A DNA stretch of 5,066 nucleotides from Planctomycetota bacterium (GTDB lineage Bacteria; Planctomycetota; Planctomycetia; Pirellulales; Thermoguttaceae): contig JABMRP010000196.1 of NCBI GenBank assembly GCA_013202535.1, forward strand, positions 1 through 5,066, in the 5' to 3' direction. This document shows, in pieces, positions 5,060 through 5,066 of this stretch. The notes below the pieces were generated by a model. That model saw only the letters and a list, made by a program, of their open reading frames with translations, had not been told where the DNA came from and ran no database searches. A program made the position numbers and the translations under genes. Position 1 is the first letter of the stretch; every line of letters starts with the position of its first letter.

Positions 5060-5066
5060 CTAAGGA

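Noticed and set aside
1..5066. Composite transposon or defence island
   Set aside because: The edge repeats are related but one is degraded, no transposase or integrase lies between them, and none of the four genes belongs to a known defence family.

Overview
The window looks like a piece of a GC-rich planctomycete chromosome, most like the Pirellulales and their relatives. That call is an inference. It rests on a secreted DUF1080 protein, a secreted PQQ-type beta-propeller whose mature N-terminus carries a WPQW motif (a combination very common in Planctomycetota), and intergenic DNA full of palindromic repeats. There is no rRNA or other taxonomic marker to confirm it. All four genes are complete. 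No transposase, tRNA, rRNA, CRISPR array or phage gene was seen.

Layout: (1) Positions 1-100 hold a degraded palindromic repeat, in or next to the 5' region of the first gene. (2) 137-1747 (+) encodes an exported protein resembling clan GH-A TIM-barrel glycoside hydrolases. (3) 1748-2073 is a gene-free spacer between convergent genes. It holds a compact element able to fold as a three-way junction, a second long imperfect inverted repeat, a hairpin, and a likely terminator for the minus-strand gene. (4) 2074-3675 (-) encodes an exported PQQ-like beta-propeller. (5) 3676-3845 is a divergent promoter region with a fairly good sigma70-type promoter on the + strand. (6) 3846-4577 (+) is an exported DUF1080 (3-keto-disaccharide hydrolase family) protein. 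It is followed after 18 bases by 4596-4949 (+), a small cytosolic Cys-rich CGGC-domain protein, and the two look like an operon. (7) 4953-5059 is a striking 30-bp perfect inverted repeat whose arms are themselves palindromes. It is related to the element at the left edge.

Functionally, three of the four products carry signal peptides and two belong to, or resemble, carbohydrate-active families. The region therefore fits periplasmic or extracellular polysaccharide and sugar handling, typical of planctomycete genomes. The CGGC protein is the odd one out: it is cytosolic and probably metal-binding. I see no defence system or other clearly new multi-gene system. The most unusual content is the structured, apparently repetitive intergenic DNA, together with the uncharacterised hydrolase-like protein.
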